This document shows positions 1 to 9,800 of a stretch of 64,000 nucleotides of DNA, piece by piece. The notes beneath the pieces are model-generated. The model had not been told where the DNA came from and did not search any database. It worked only from the letters and a program-made list of their open reading frames with translations. The DNA is from Cenococcum geophilum 1.58 (lineage: Eukaryota; Ascomycota; Dothideomycetes; Gloniales; Gloniaceae), in assembly GCA_001692895.1 (NCBI GenBank), contig KV748283.1, positions 1 to 64,000 of the forward strand, read 5' to 3'. The position numbers and the translations under genes are program-made. The first letter of the stretch is position 1. Every line of letters starts with the position of its first letter.

Positions 1-70
1 CTAAATATATTCTAAATTATATTCTAGGTTATATCCTAAATATATTCTAAATTATATTCTAGGTTATATC
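1..70. repeat. 35-bp AT-rich tandem repeat, two copies
   Basis: Positions 1-35 and 36-70 are the same 35-bp unit with no difference visible. Degenerate pieces built from the words CTAGATTATAT and CTAGGTTATAT continue to about 150. No telomere repeat and no coding signal is seen. The array may continue to the left of the window. Confidence 0.85.
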
Positions 71-288
71 CTAGATTATATTACTAATCTATTCTATATT
101 ATATCTTAGATTATATCCTAGATTATATCCTAGATATATCTTTACATAATTTAAAGTAGTTATATATTATTAGTTATTTCTAATTTAAAGATTATATAAT
201 TTTAAATATAAATAGCAATAATTTTTAAATAATTTTGTATTAAAACCTTATTAAGTGTGCGCGCACGGTATTAAAGTTCATCCAGTGT
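71..288. other. AT-rich stretch without a gene
   Basis: Degenerate copies of the repeat words on the left fade out by about 150. The rest is low-complexity AT-rich DNA up to a short alternating purine-pyrimidine word (GTGTGCGCGCAC) near 256. I see no gene, RNA or element end here. Confidence 0.6.
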
Positions 289-316
289 AAGATTTTGTAA
301 CGTGGCGTATTTCCAC

Positions 317-446
317 ACTCCCGGAGCTTTCGGCAACACTGGCCGAGCTGTATGCTCGGTTGGGCCGGAGCCAAAATATCTACACTAGCCGAGGTTTTAG
401 GGCCTTGGCCAGTACTCCCGGAGCTTTCGGCAACATAGGCCGAGCT
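317..446. repeat. 33-bp direct repeat (317-349 and 414-446)
   Basis: The two 33-bp copies start ACTCCCGGAGCTTTCGG and differ at two positions. Both lie inside the TGTAAG...CTTACA unit at the left edge of the GC-rich block. Confidence 0.85.
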
Positions 447-741
447 CCAGACTCGTGATGCAGCCGAGTAAGGGCCAAAATAACCCTTACATTGCCCCCC
501 CCTTGGTTAGGGCTGGCCCCCAGCCCGTATCCCAATAGATTGATTCTATGTATAGAAAGGTAAGCAGTGCAGAAGCCTTGCTTGTACAGGGAAATAAAGA
601 AATGGGGGAAAAGGACCAGCCAAGCAGCCTCAATAAAAACCTTAACCTATGGCCAAAACCCAGTGGGAAAAAGGGCCTATTTTAGGTAGGAAAAGAGCGT
701 CTGCTGGTGGGGTAAGACTTGATCGTATACGATCAGTCTTG

Positions 742-800
742 GAGACAATCGCCTGCGATTAAGTCTCGACAGCTCTATGGCTGACAGCCAGATAGTCTCC
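742..800. repeat. Hairpin module, copy 1
   Basis: This 59-bp module has the outer arms GAGAC and GTCTC around the inner arms AATCG and CGATT. A second small inverted repeat (CAGCT..GGCTG) follows, and the module ends AGTCTCC. The whole unit recurs at 1222-1280, and its first part recurs at 1490-1540. Confidence 0.75.
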
Positions 801-958
801 ACTTGGAGCCGGCTTAATCGCAAGAATATCCCTTACATTACCCCCCCCCCCTTCTTGCGGTCAGCCCCCTCCATTACCTTACGGTAGCGGGAGATTATAG
901 AGGGCTCGTCCCGGAAGGGTTCGGAGAGATGTTGATAGGGTCTTGTGAGCTTTTAAAG

Positions 959-1384
959 CAAGCTGGAGCTCTTAGAGCAACCAAAGCTTTGCAGAGATGA
1001 TCGCGTAGGATCTTTAAGCTGCTGCCATTCTCTTGGGCAAGCTGTAGCTCTTGATGCAAGCTGGAGCTCTTGGAGCGACCGAAGCCTTGCAGAAAGATGA
1101 TCGCGTACGATCTTTGAGCCGTAGCTCGAGGACGAGCCGTAGCTCTTGAAGCTGTAGCTATGGCTTAAGGATGGCATTTAACCGCAATAGGATCTCATAA
1201 GCTGAGCTTATAACTTCAGAAGAGACAATCGCGTACGATTAAGTCTCGGCAGCCCTTTGGCTGACAGCCGGAGAGTCTCCGGGTCGGGCCGTAGCCCTAA
1301 GACGAGCCGTAGCTCTTGATGCAAGCTGGAGCTCTTGGAGCGACCAAAGCCTTACAGAAAGATGATCGCGTACGATCTTTGAGC
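959..1384. repeat. About 62-bp dispersed repeat, three copies
   Basis: The copies start at 959, 1057 and 1322. Each runs from CAAGCTGGAGCTCTT through a GCAGA or ACAGA word to a GATCGCG-type palindrome and CTTTRAGC. The copies at 1057 and 1322 are nearly identical. The one at 959 is more diverged. Spacing is irregular, so this is not a simple tandem array. Confidence 0.75.
1222..1280. repeat. Hairpin module, copy 2
   Basis: This is a second 59-bp copy, aligning without gaps to 742-800. The inner arms are again AATCG and CGATT. The second stem is CAGCC with GGCTG, followed by GAGAGTCTCC. Confidence 0.75.
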
Positions 1385-1489
1385 TGCTGCCATTCTCTTG
1401 GGCAAGCTATAGCTCTTGAAGCAAGCAGTAGCTTGCGAGATCACATAGGATCTCTGAGCCGAAGCTCTTGAGGTAAGCCGTAGCTTAAT

Positions 1490-1540
1490 GAGACAACCGC
1501 CTACGGTTTAGTCTCGGCAGCCCTTTGGCTGATTAGGCAG
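1490..1540. repeat. Hairpin module, copy 3 (partial)
   Basis: This partial copy keeps the outer arms GAGAC and GTCTC. The inner arms read AACCG and CGGTT, so both arms changed together relative to copies 1 and 2. The CAGCC..GGCTG stem is kept, and similarity then ends. Confidence 0.7.
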
Positions 1541-1945
1541 TAGCCCTTGATTGCATTTGATCTGGAAGAGAGGGTAGTAGCTGTAGCTTTGAAAACTAGC
1601 CGTCAGTTCTTCGGATAGCCATTGAATCGCAATCGGATAGCCTCTAGGGTAGCTGCATCTCTTTGAGGACGTTCAACCTTCTAATCTCTGTTGGTGGGAC
1701 CTCTGTAGAGTGAACCGCGGTTGGCCTATAGAGTGTTTGCAAGCTTGGTCGCGTAGGACCCCCCTTGACTCCTGCCAGAAAGCTTTCGGATAGCAATCGA
1801 ATCGCCTTCGGGTCGCCGTCGGGGCAGAGCTGCACCGCTGCACTGTCGATCGTATGCGGGTATACCAATCGCGTTGAGAGATGATCGCGTACGATCCGGA
1901 TAACCCCTGACCCTTGGCCAGGTAGCTACCGTCTCCCTTGTCTCC

Positions 1946-2148
1946 TGATCCGTATCTACTACTGTAATATGCGGACGCGATCTGCCAGACGTCTGCTGGT
2001 GTAGCTGCTCTGTAGCATACGCGATCGTCCTAGGTAGGTAGAGGACCTGATCCGTATTCCAACACCGTTATGCGGATGCGATCTGCCAGGCGTCTGCTGG
2101 TGTACCTGCTGTGTCGCAGTGAACGCGATCGTCCTAGGTAAAAATGGA
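1946..2148. repeat. About 102-bp tandem repeat, two copies
   Basis: A unit beginning TGATCCGTAT starts at 1946 and again at 2048. Both copies contain GCGATCTGCCAG, CGTCTGCTGGTGTA and CGCGATCGTCCTAGGTA in the same order. The open frames across it on the minus strand are made by this repeat, and no known protein is recognised. Confidence 0.8.
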
Positions 2149-2490
2149 GGATCGTGAAATTGCTCGAGGGCGCAGCCCTCGGCTTGCTGCAGGCTACCAC
2201 CCGCAAGGGTGTAGGATCGGTTCGAATGTAAGGCAGTATTGCTAGGGTGTATGGTAGGGAGCAGGCAAGCCGAGCATGAGTCATATAGGGAGTCGATGGA
2301 AGAGGACGATATGGTAATGAGGGTAGGCAATAGCCTGAGTACAGAGACGAACCGATGGGGGAGGAAGGAGGCTGCAAGCCCGAGGAGCTTATAAGGGGTG
2401 GCCAAGGCCTAGCCGAAGGCTAGCCTTGGCAGCCCCTGAGAGCTTCCGAGATGTAGCCGAGTAAGGGACCAAAAGTACCCTTACACTACC

Positions 2491-2751
2491 CTACTCTAAT
2501 CTAATAAGATTACTAATCTACAGCTTAAGGCTGTTTTCTACGGTTATAATAGCACTTTGTAGAGTAAAATAGATGCCATATAGGGGAAGAGCTTATTTTT
2601 AGTGTTAATAGCTTAAAAAATTTTAAATTTTCAACGTTAGAGCTACGTTGCCCACTAAATAAACACTATATACATCTACTCTAAAGGCTATACTAGATGT
2701 CTATTTTAAATATCTATAGGTATATAATTATAAGATATTACTAATTCCTAC
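2491..2751. other. AT-rich stretch without a gene
   Basis: This is RIP-like AT-rich DNA between the GC-rich block and a solo LTR. Small inverted words such as AAATTTTAAATTTT are present, but no coding or element signature is seen. Confidence 0.6.
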
Positions 2752-2917
2752 TATTGGTCACATAGGGTGACTCATCAATAACGACTACTTAAGTAGGTTA
2801 TAGTGATGTTAGTTAATATACTTCTTATCTTAGAATAAGGAAGGACGAGGAGCTTAAGACTCCTTATTGCGCTAGTGCCGCGGCGATATATAACGACCGC
2901 TTGCCTTATTCCTAACA
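2752..2917 (-). mobile_element. Solo LTR of the Copia-C family
   Basis: This 166-bp sequence matches the LTRs of Copia-C along its length and has the same LTR ends (TGTTAGG...CCAATA read on the minus strand). It is flanked by CCTAC (2747-2751) and CTTAC (2918-2922), a 5-bp duplication with one C-to-T change. No internal region is attached. It is therefore a solo LTR, probably left by recombination between the two LTRs of a former element. Confidence 0.85.
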
Positions 2918-3763
2918 CTTACTATATTTACTAAGAAGTAGAAGTCGTATATTAGACCTAAAAATGGCCCTATTATGCAGGCGCCTCTTAATAGGCTAAG
3001 AAACTAAGGTATTACGGTCTACTTAAACTTATTTTAAGAGACTACTTTAGTACTACTAGTAAGGAGTTATATAATAGTTATTTAATATTAGTAAGATTTT
3101 CTTTTTCTTAAGTTCTAATATAGAGGTGCTATATAAATGTTCTGTTAACTATAGTAAGAATTTTAGGGTTATAAAGGTAAGTCTCTACGAGTAGTATTAC
3201 TTCTCCACATCAAAGAGCAGATTGCTAAAGAGGTAAAATAATAAAATACTACTACAGTAAAATCTCTTTAGTACGATACTGTTTGTTTAGCCGAGCGTAT
3301 CGTAATACCAATGGTATTATTATATTAAGAGTTACGTATTAGGTAAATAAGTAGGAAAAAGAGGAGCTTAATACCTAAAAAGGCTTAGAACATCTACCTT
3401 GCGGGCTAAATAGGGCCCTCCCCCATATAAATTCTCTACTAGTTATACTGATATTGGTAGTAGGTGCTTAACAATATTGCTAAAAGTTAGATTATTATAA
3501 TATTACACTAAAAAGGCTTAATTAAGGGGTATAGATTATAATATAGAGGTTATTATTATATATCCTATATCGTATTAAGGAGATTTTCTATATTATACTG
3601 AATTTGGGTCTAACCTAAGAGATATATTAGTTAAAATTTGGTCCGGTTACCTAATTAGGGGATATGCTACCTTACGTGCTACCTTATTAAAAAAACCCTA
3701 ACCTTAAATCCTACCCTACCCCTTATATCTTTTACCCCAGTTACTACACTACCTATTACCTAA
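2918..3763. other. Unassigned AT-rich stretch left of the Helitron gene
   Basis: This RIP-altered DNA shows no family I can recognise. It may be the 5' untranslated part of the Helitron, since fungal Helitrons carry long leaders. I could not place a Helitron 5' end with confidence. A 7-bp inverted pair (ACGATAC..GTATCGT) near 3270-3300 is the only structure noticed. Confidence 0.4.
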
Positions 3764-4911
3764 ATGCCTCCTAATTGTACATTCTGTACTACCTATAAGG
3801 GGTATCGCCCTTCCGCTAACTTTATACTAAATAACCGCTAAAGAGCTCCGTATAAGACCTATAAATCTTATAGGGTTAATCCTTTTTATCCTTTTTTTAT
3901 TTACCGTCTTTCTAACTCTATATATAGGAGAAAAAAAAGGAACGGTCCTAATAACGACCTTTAGCGGGCCTTCTGTAGCCTATACCCCAAAATATAGCTA
4001 CTACTACTTCCGCTGCTGCTTCCGCCGTTGCTTCTCCCCTTATACCGCCCGTATCAATTTAGCCGCAACCGCCTATATTAATCTAGCCGCGACCACCTAT
4101 ATTAATCTAGCCACGACCGCCTATATCGATTTAGCCGTAACCTACTACCATCCGCCCTATTTCTGAGTAGCTAGATTATAGCCTTATTACTACAGTCTGC
4201 TATATTATAGAGTAGCTAGATCTTAGTTTTATAGACGTTACCTATAACTTCTACGCCGCTCTACATTAAATTAATAAACGTATTAGTATATCATAGCCTA
4301 GTAATCTACGCTTTAAGGCCTACTATAAGCACGGTAATATAACTTTCCTTCTATTTCAGCCTCTGCCAAAATATTTACACGATCTTTTAAAGTCTAGTAC
4401 TACTTCTACTAGGTAGTTTAGGGAGCGGCTTCGCTTATATAATGCAGTATTAGCTTTTATATTTATAAACCATACCGTTACTAACCGTAGCGTAGCCCGC
4501 GGCGGCCTAAATTGCTTCTAGATATATAGTAAGCTTTACTATCTATAGGGCCCGCTAAGCCTCCTACTGATATTGCTCCGTGGTATACCTAGCTATATTT
4601 TTATAACCCTAGTTATGCCATAGATGTCCGCCTATAGGCCTATCCTAATACCTAGCTAGATGCAGCCATTCTATAGTGCCTTACTACTATGCTATCTAAG
4701 GTACGGAACTCTTTTATTACCCTCTATTAAACTGTAAAGAAACGGCTTTAGGCTTAGCCTATAACGGCCCCGTTATAGATTATCTTAAACCTATAAATGC
4801 AGCTTATCTTAGAGGCTAGTGCTAATTGCCGCTATAAGAACCTCCTAATAAGTAATAAAGTGGCCGTTATTATACCAGACGAGTATAGTAATGTTACCTT
4901 CCGCGATATTA
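3764..4911 (+). pseudogene. Helitron Rep/helicase gene, part 1 (N-terminal)
   Basis: This is the first part of the rolling-circle transposase-helicase of a Helitron. The start at 3764 is chosen because the reading opens MPPNCTFCTTYKGY, a Cys-pair zinc-finger-like motif followed by a second Cys-poor lobe, as in fungal Helitron proteins. A low-complexity Pro-rich linker follows (24-bp tandem repeats at 4045-4140). Then comes a stretch matching the conserved Helitron N-terminal region (FRERLRLYNAVLAF, GGLNCF, and DEYSNVTFRDI near 4890). Several in-frame stops (TAA and TAG in place of Gln or Trp codons) and frame changes are present, as expected after RIP. The gene is split at 4911 by a MITE and goes on at 5202. 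It is not functional. Confidence 0.8.
4045..4140 (+). repeat. 24-bp tandem repeat, four copies, inside the Helitron gene
   Basis: The units start at 4045, 4069, 4093 and 4117. Each has the form CCRCCTATATTAATCTAG plus six bases. They lie in the linker after the N-terminal zinc-finger-like part. In-frame repetition suggests a repetitive Pro/Gln-rich linker before RIP. Confidence 0.8.
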
Positions 4912-5199
4912 TCCCTTGCATAGATGGTGTGGATGCGATTGTGGCCCGTGCGTGACATCAAAGAACATTAACTTCTTCAATACTAATATAAACAATTAAC
5001 TTTACTTTATAAAATAGGGCTATGTTAGGAGACCTATATTAAGTAGGTTAACGCCATAAATTAAATGTAGATAGGTCTTTTCTATGTATATTTGAAGCTT
5101 TGGGCGGATATTTAGTATATGGCAGAAAGCCTCACCGAAGCGATATAATTGGCTAAGCACGGGCCACACTCTTGAGCATGAATCCATCTATGCAAGGGA
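4912..5199. mobile_element. 288-bp MITE with TA target duplication
   Basis: The terminal inverted repeat TCCCTTGCATAGATGG is perfect at both ends (4912-4927 and 5184-5199). It is flanked by TA on each side (4910-4911 and 5200-5201). Imperfect pairing continues inward: the word GTGGCCCGTGC occurs near both ends in inverted order. There is no coding capacity. TA duplication points to the Tc1/mariner-pogo superfamily. The insertion splits a conserved Helitron motif, and removing it restores continuity there. Its sequence keeps CA dinucleotides, unlike the Helitron around it. Confidence 0.88.
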
Positions 5200-5201
5200 T
5201 A

Positions 5202-6229
5202 CTTGCGGAGCGTTATACGCCTAATAAGTAGCTGTAATACTACCGTATTAACTTAACGCATACCGTATATATACTGCTCTACTATATACTGCTCTTCCTC
5301 TTTAGTAATACTGGCTAGTACTAGGGTCTCTAGCTATGTAACTTTAATTAAGCCTATTAGTAAGACCGTTTAACCTAATAGGCCTACTTTTAGTTCTACC
5401 TATACGTCTATAGGCACTCTAAGTTGGTCCCTTTTGCCTACTACTGGCTATTTTAGCAGTATGTTGTAGATGTATAGGTGCTATATAATTAGAATAAGCT
5501 TAACTAAGTCCGCTTTAAACTAAACTACCCTTTACGTAAAGCTATATAATAGCGTTACGGATGCTCTTACCCGCTATAATTTGGACCCTAGATTACTAGG
5601 CCGCCGCGTAGTCCTTTTATTAAGTTTTCTTAGCGGAGCTCGCTTTATTGGCTAGTGCTATTAGGATTTAATAGCTATTGTCAGTAAATACGGCCGTCTA
5701 AGCCTATTTATTATGTGTATTACTAACCCTAAGTAAGACGAGACTACCCGCGAGCTACTACCTAGCCAGACTGCTATAGATAGGCCCGGTCTGGTTATAC
5801 GCGTCTTTTATATAAAGCTTACCTACTTTCTATACGACCTAAAATAGAAGTAGATTTTTAGCCGGTACCGCGGCTCCGTTTAGATTATTAAGTACTAAAA
5901 ATAAGACCTGCCCTATCTATACCTACTATTTTTCTTATATTTATATAACTGCGATAGGCTGCTAAACCTAGCCGTTATTAACTATTTTATATCCGCTAAG
6001 CTTCCGCAGCCTAAAGATAATCCTATTAGTTGTCTTACTAAGATTATAAAGTCTATAATAGTTTACGGCCCTTACAGCTCCTAGAATCCGCGAGCTTCCT
6101 ATATAGTTATACTAAGGCTAGGCCTTTTGCTAACCTACTTAAAGTAATACCCTAAGCCTTTTAACCTTACTACTATTATATATAAGGACAGCTATCCAGA
6201 ATACCGCCGTTGTAATAATTTACGGTTAT
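5202..6229 (+). pseudogene. Helitron Rep/helicase gene, part 2 (Rep domain)
   Basis: This continues the Helitron protein through the Helitron-like N domain and the Rep (HUH endonuclease) region. Recognisable pieces are FIG..Y.DLIAIVSKYGR with NPK near 5649-5745, and the HUH box near 5905-5930. There the two His codons of the usual His-hydrophobic-His motif read as Tyr (CAT to TAT), so the nicking site is lost. PEYRR near 6197 matches the family's stretch before the helicase-side homology. In-frame stops occur throughout. The gene is cut at 6229 by Copia-A and resumes at 12261. Confidence 0.8.
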
Positions 6230-6426
6230 TGTTGGTTACACAAGGGGGATATCACGTAGCTACGGTTCGTAGATAGTATGATGATTGTTCTGTGTTCTTC
6301 TTAAAGAAAGGGGTAAGGAACTTAAGGTTCCTCACCACGCTAGTGCCGCGGCGGCACGTGATGGCAACTTGCCACACGTGACGGCAATATGCCTCATATG
6401 GTGACCATTTGCCTTTATTCCCAACA
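6230..6426 (-). repeat. Copia-A 3' LTR
   Basis: 197 bp, matching 12059-12255. It is the less mutated of the pair and keeps the TGTTGG and CCAACA ends. A purine-rich stretch (AAAAGAAGAG on the minus strand) sits just before its start and is the likely polypurine tract. Confidence 0.9.
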
Positions 6427-6849
6427 CTAGCAACTCTTCTTTTATAGTTGCCATCTATATATATATACCGCTTAACTAGCGGAACAAAAATTAATCCTCC
6501 TTACTTACTATTGCTATTGTAATATAAGTCTCGCTGTCCTAAAATTTGCCTCTTAGCACGTGGTGCTTTCTTGCTTATAAGTTATAGGTAGGTATCTTAT
6601 TAGTAGGGCCGCTAAGGCGCTAGCGGTAAGCGAGCCAATAGCGATTTTCTATCCCGGGGATGGAAAATCCTAATTGGCTGGTTTAAGTTAGGGTCTACAG
6701 AATCTAACTAATTAGACAACTTTAACTGCTAGTTAAAGTTCCTGGATATCTTAAGACCTTACGTAACTAAGAAATTTCTAGGGACTTCCTTTTAACCTAA
6801 CCTTTAACTTATATATGTAGAGTATTTGTGTTAACAAACGTCTCTAGTA

Positions 6850-9800
6850 TCTTATTTAGGTTCGCCTTCGTTATTATATTTACCAGGTTATCTTAGCCAT
6901 TAATTTATTAAATCTTAAAGAGTTCTTAACGCTCGTAGGATTACTAAAGTGCTATAATATCGATTATAAGGCGCTTCTCCTTTATAGTACTAAGCTTAAC
7001 TAAACACTTATAAAGGGAAAATAAATTGGTGTATATAATTATAGGGATAATAGGAAGTTTAAGTCGATCTATAATTATCTTTAGGGTAGTTCTAATTGCA
7101 ATTGCCATATTAACTTCGCCAACTATTCTATATATCTCTGACGCTAAAATACTTTGGGTAACGCGCTTACTCTTAGTTAAGCTCTAATAAATAAGATTGC
7201 TATAGATTATAAAGTTATTCTCTCTAGTAAATTCGTTTATAATAATAATCTTATATCTTAACTAGGAGCTAAAATCTTTATTATTTATAAATAATCTATT
7301 AACAAATATAAAGAGGTTGGCGGTAGGAAGATTAATAGGCACGTAGAGTAGTCCCCAATTAAAATAGTTTATTTACTAGAAAAGACGTTTATTTAGGGTA
7401 AGAACGTTATCCTTAGTTGGTTTCTGGTATTAGGCGGTAACAAAGAGATTAAATAAAGCCTTGGGTTAATAGATAGAAGTAATATAAGCTTTATAAGCGC
7501 GTTACTCTACATATCCTTACTTTAGGGAATTAACGTTAATAATGTTAATCTTCTTACCTTAACCCTTCTAGCGCAAAGCAATGGAATCCTCGTTTAGGGA
7601 AAGGATGCATCTATTAAAGAGTAATAGTATTATTAAGTTAAGCTTTTCCTTTAGCTTTGCTATAAGATTTGCCTTTACTAGCTTATCCTCTTTAAAAGCT
7701 AAGAATTAGTTATCTCCTAAGATAATTGTATTATTAATTTATATACCAATAATTCTAAATAAGGTTCCCGTAGTTATAATAAGGAAGTAGGGATTGAATA
7801 TAGAAGTAGTTATTAAAAGCTTCTCTTTATAGTGCTTGCTATAGGTAGCCCACCAGTAAGTTCCTACCTCTGCAATTCTATATAATGGCTTAAGCATAAC
7901 CATAATTATGTCTTTAGGATACTAGTGGCGAATTTACTCTAGAAGGTATACTAATATTAAGCGCTAAAGGTGCGTCTCTAATTAGGTGTAGGCTTAAGTA
8001 ATATCTTGCAAATAAACTGCCATTTTATTCTTTATTAAGGAGGGAGCTAATATAATAATAACTTGCTGACTAGCTCGTTAAATCGTGGGAGATTATATAA
8101 GAATTATCTCTTTACCATTATTGTTGTAACCTTAGATAATAAGCCTTAATTTCTTAAATGGGGCGTTAATAGCTTTACCCTTAATCTTATTAACTATTCT
8201 TAACTTAAAGATACGAACTCTATCGAACTTAGTAGGGTCATATTTCTTAAATTTAAAGACTCCTCTTATAATAAGACCGTTAATCTCCTACTTATTAGAT
8301 GCTTGGAAAGGAGCTCCTAGGGTTATAATACAACCTTCTTTTTAAAGCTGTTTTGCGAGCTTAAAGTTAGCCTTCTCTTTGGCTGTTATAAAGGCCATTA
8401 ATAACTTAACTTTATTCTTAATGGCGGCAATAAATTGTTCTTTAAAATTAATAAGGTGTTAGCGATTTTGTAATCCCTTTAGGCGACCTCTACCGCGTTA
8501 TAGTTATAGCGCATCTACTACAATTATATTGGGATTATAGTCGCCTTCTAGAGTATATTAATCGTGGTTCTCTTCTAGGGTATCTTCTAGGGCATCCTAT
8601 AAAGGCTCGGAATTATTATCTTTATAGTAAGGCTTAATAATAGTTAAACGGAATTAGGTGGGTCTATAAGGCATCTAAATAGTATAAGTTTAACTATTAA
8701 TTACAATAAGTTAATATGGGCCTAACTATCCTCCCCTTTTACGCTATACGTGTACTTTAGACTAGAGTAGCAGATTAAGCGCAGTTAAGGTATTTAGGCC
8801 ATTTCTTATTCCTAGTGCGTTATTGACCTAGTGTATAGCATAGAGGCGTCGCACCTCCTTTATTGCCTTATGAATCGCCTTAGCTCGTTATATAATGGAG
8901 GGAGATAGTAAAGAATTGTTAGTCATTTATAGGTAGGCGCTAAAGACTAGTAATGTAGGTATAAGTCTATCCGGGCTAGCGGAATTGTTAATAGCTTTAA
9001 TAGCCATTTGCAAGGTAAGTTCTTCGCTAGCATCTTTTAGTTTTAAAGAGATAATCTTATATACGCGGCGTAATAGCGTATAATATTGCTCTACTTTTCT
9101 AATACTATTATATGCCTTAATAGGGACTTCCTTAACCTTAATTACCATTACCTTTGTTTATTATTGGAACTCTATAGATAAGAAGTTCTTTCCTATATTA
9201 TAGACGATTTAATTAGGGGGTCCTAGGTAGATATTAATCCAGCATAACTAAAGGGTATCCTATACGTTCCTAGCTAATATATCCTTTAAGAATCGTGCGG
9301 CTTAGAAGGAGGTTAAGAAGTTAATAACTTAGAGTACTAGCTTACCGCTAAGGTATATAACGTTGACGATAATATAGAAGTTAAAGTTATAGTTATCTTT
9401 AAGGGTAAACTTAAATCGGCCAGGGGACCTCTGGTTTATTTAGCAGTAGTAGTAGTATTTTATAAGATGCTTAATTGCCTTAACCTTAACTTTATAGCCT
9501 ACTCGCTAAAGAACCCTAAGTAATTAGTAAACTAATAGGTAACTAAAACGACGGTATAGTTAGCGTAACTCTAACTTAGTTAAATAGCTCTAAGTAACAC
9601 TCTTTTCTGGTTATTAAAAGAGCAGCTAAGGGTGACCCTACTTACGTATAATAGGCACCTGATTATCTCCCTACACGAGTATATTCTTAAGGTTATTAAG
9701 CTTAACGCCTAGTTTATCTATATCTCTAATGCAAAATAGAAACGGGGTGTTTATAGGAATAACGTAAAAAGTAATATACCCTAAGGGGGTTTAAACCCTA

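Larger units (their letters stand above)
289..2490. repeat. GC-richer, non-RIP block of repeated hairpin modules
   Basis: This 2.2-kb block differs sharply from the rest of the window. CA and TG dinucleotides are kept and GC is moderate to high. It is a mosaic of short repeated words, many palindromic (GATCGCGTACGATC, AGTCTCGGCAGCC, GTAGCTCTTG). It begins with TGTAAG (289) and its first part closes with CTTACA (491-496 region) followed by a C-run. The word CCCTTACA with a C-run recurs near 831-851, and CCCTTACA recurs again near 2487. The short open frames here lie across repeats and show no domain, so I do not call genes. It could be a decayed non-autonomous LTR (TRIM-like) element or satellite-type DNA; no flanking duplication was found to prove an element. 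Confidence 0.55.

Noticed and set aside
1-150. Possible telomeric or subtelomeric repeat
   Set aside because: The 35-bp AT-rich unit has no TTAGGG-type word and only two full copies.
1900-2150. CRISPR-like repeats
   Set aside because: There are two long units only, with no regular spacers, and the setting is a fungal genome.
953-2405. Small open frames in the GC-rich left block, the longest 148 codons on the minus strand
   Set aside because: They run through tandem and palindromic repeats, have no recognisable domain, and open only because the block is not AT-rich.
8927-9148. Open frame of 73 codons on the minus strand as a separate small gene
   Set aside because: It is a surviving piece of Copia-A integrase, matched by both sister copia elements.
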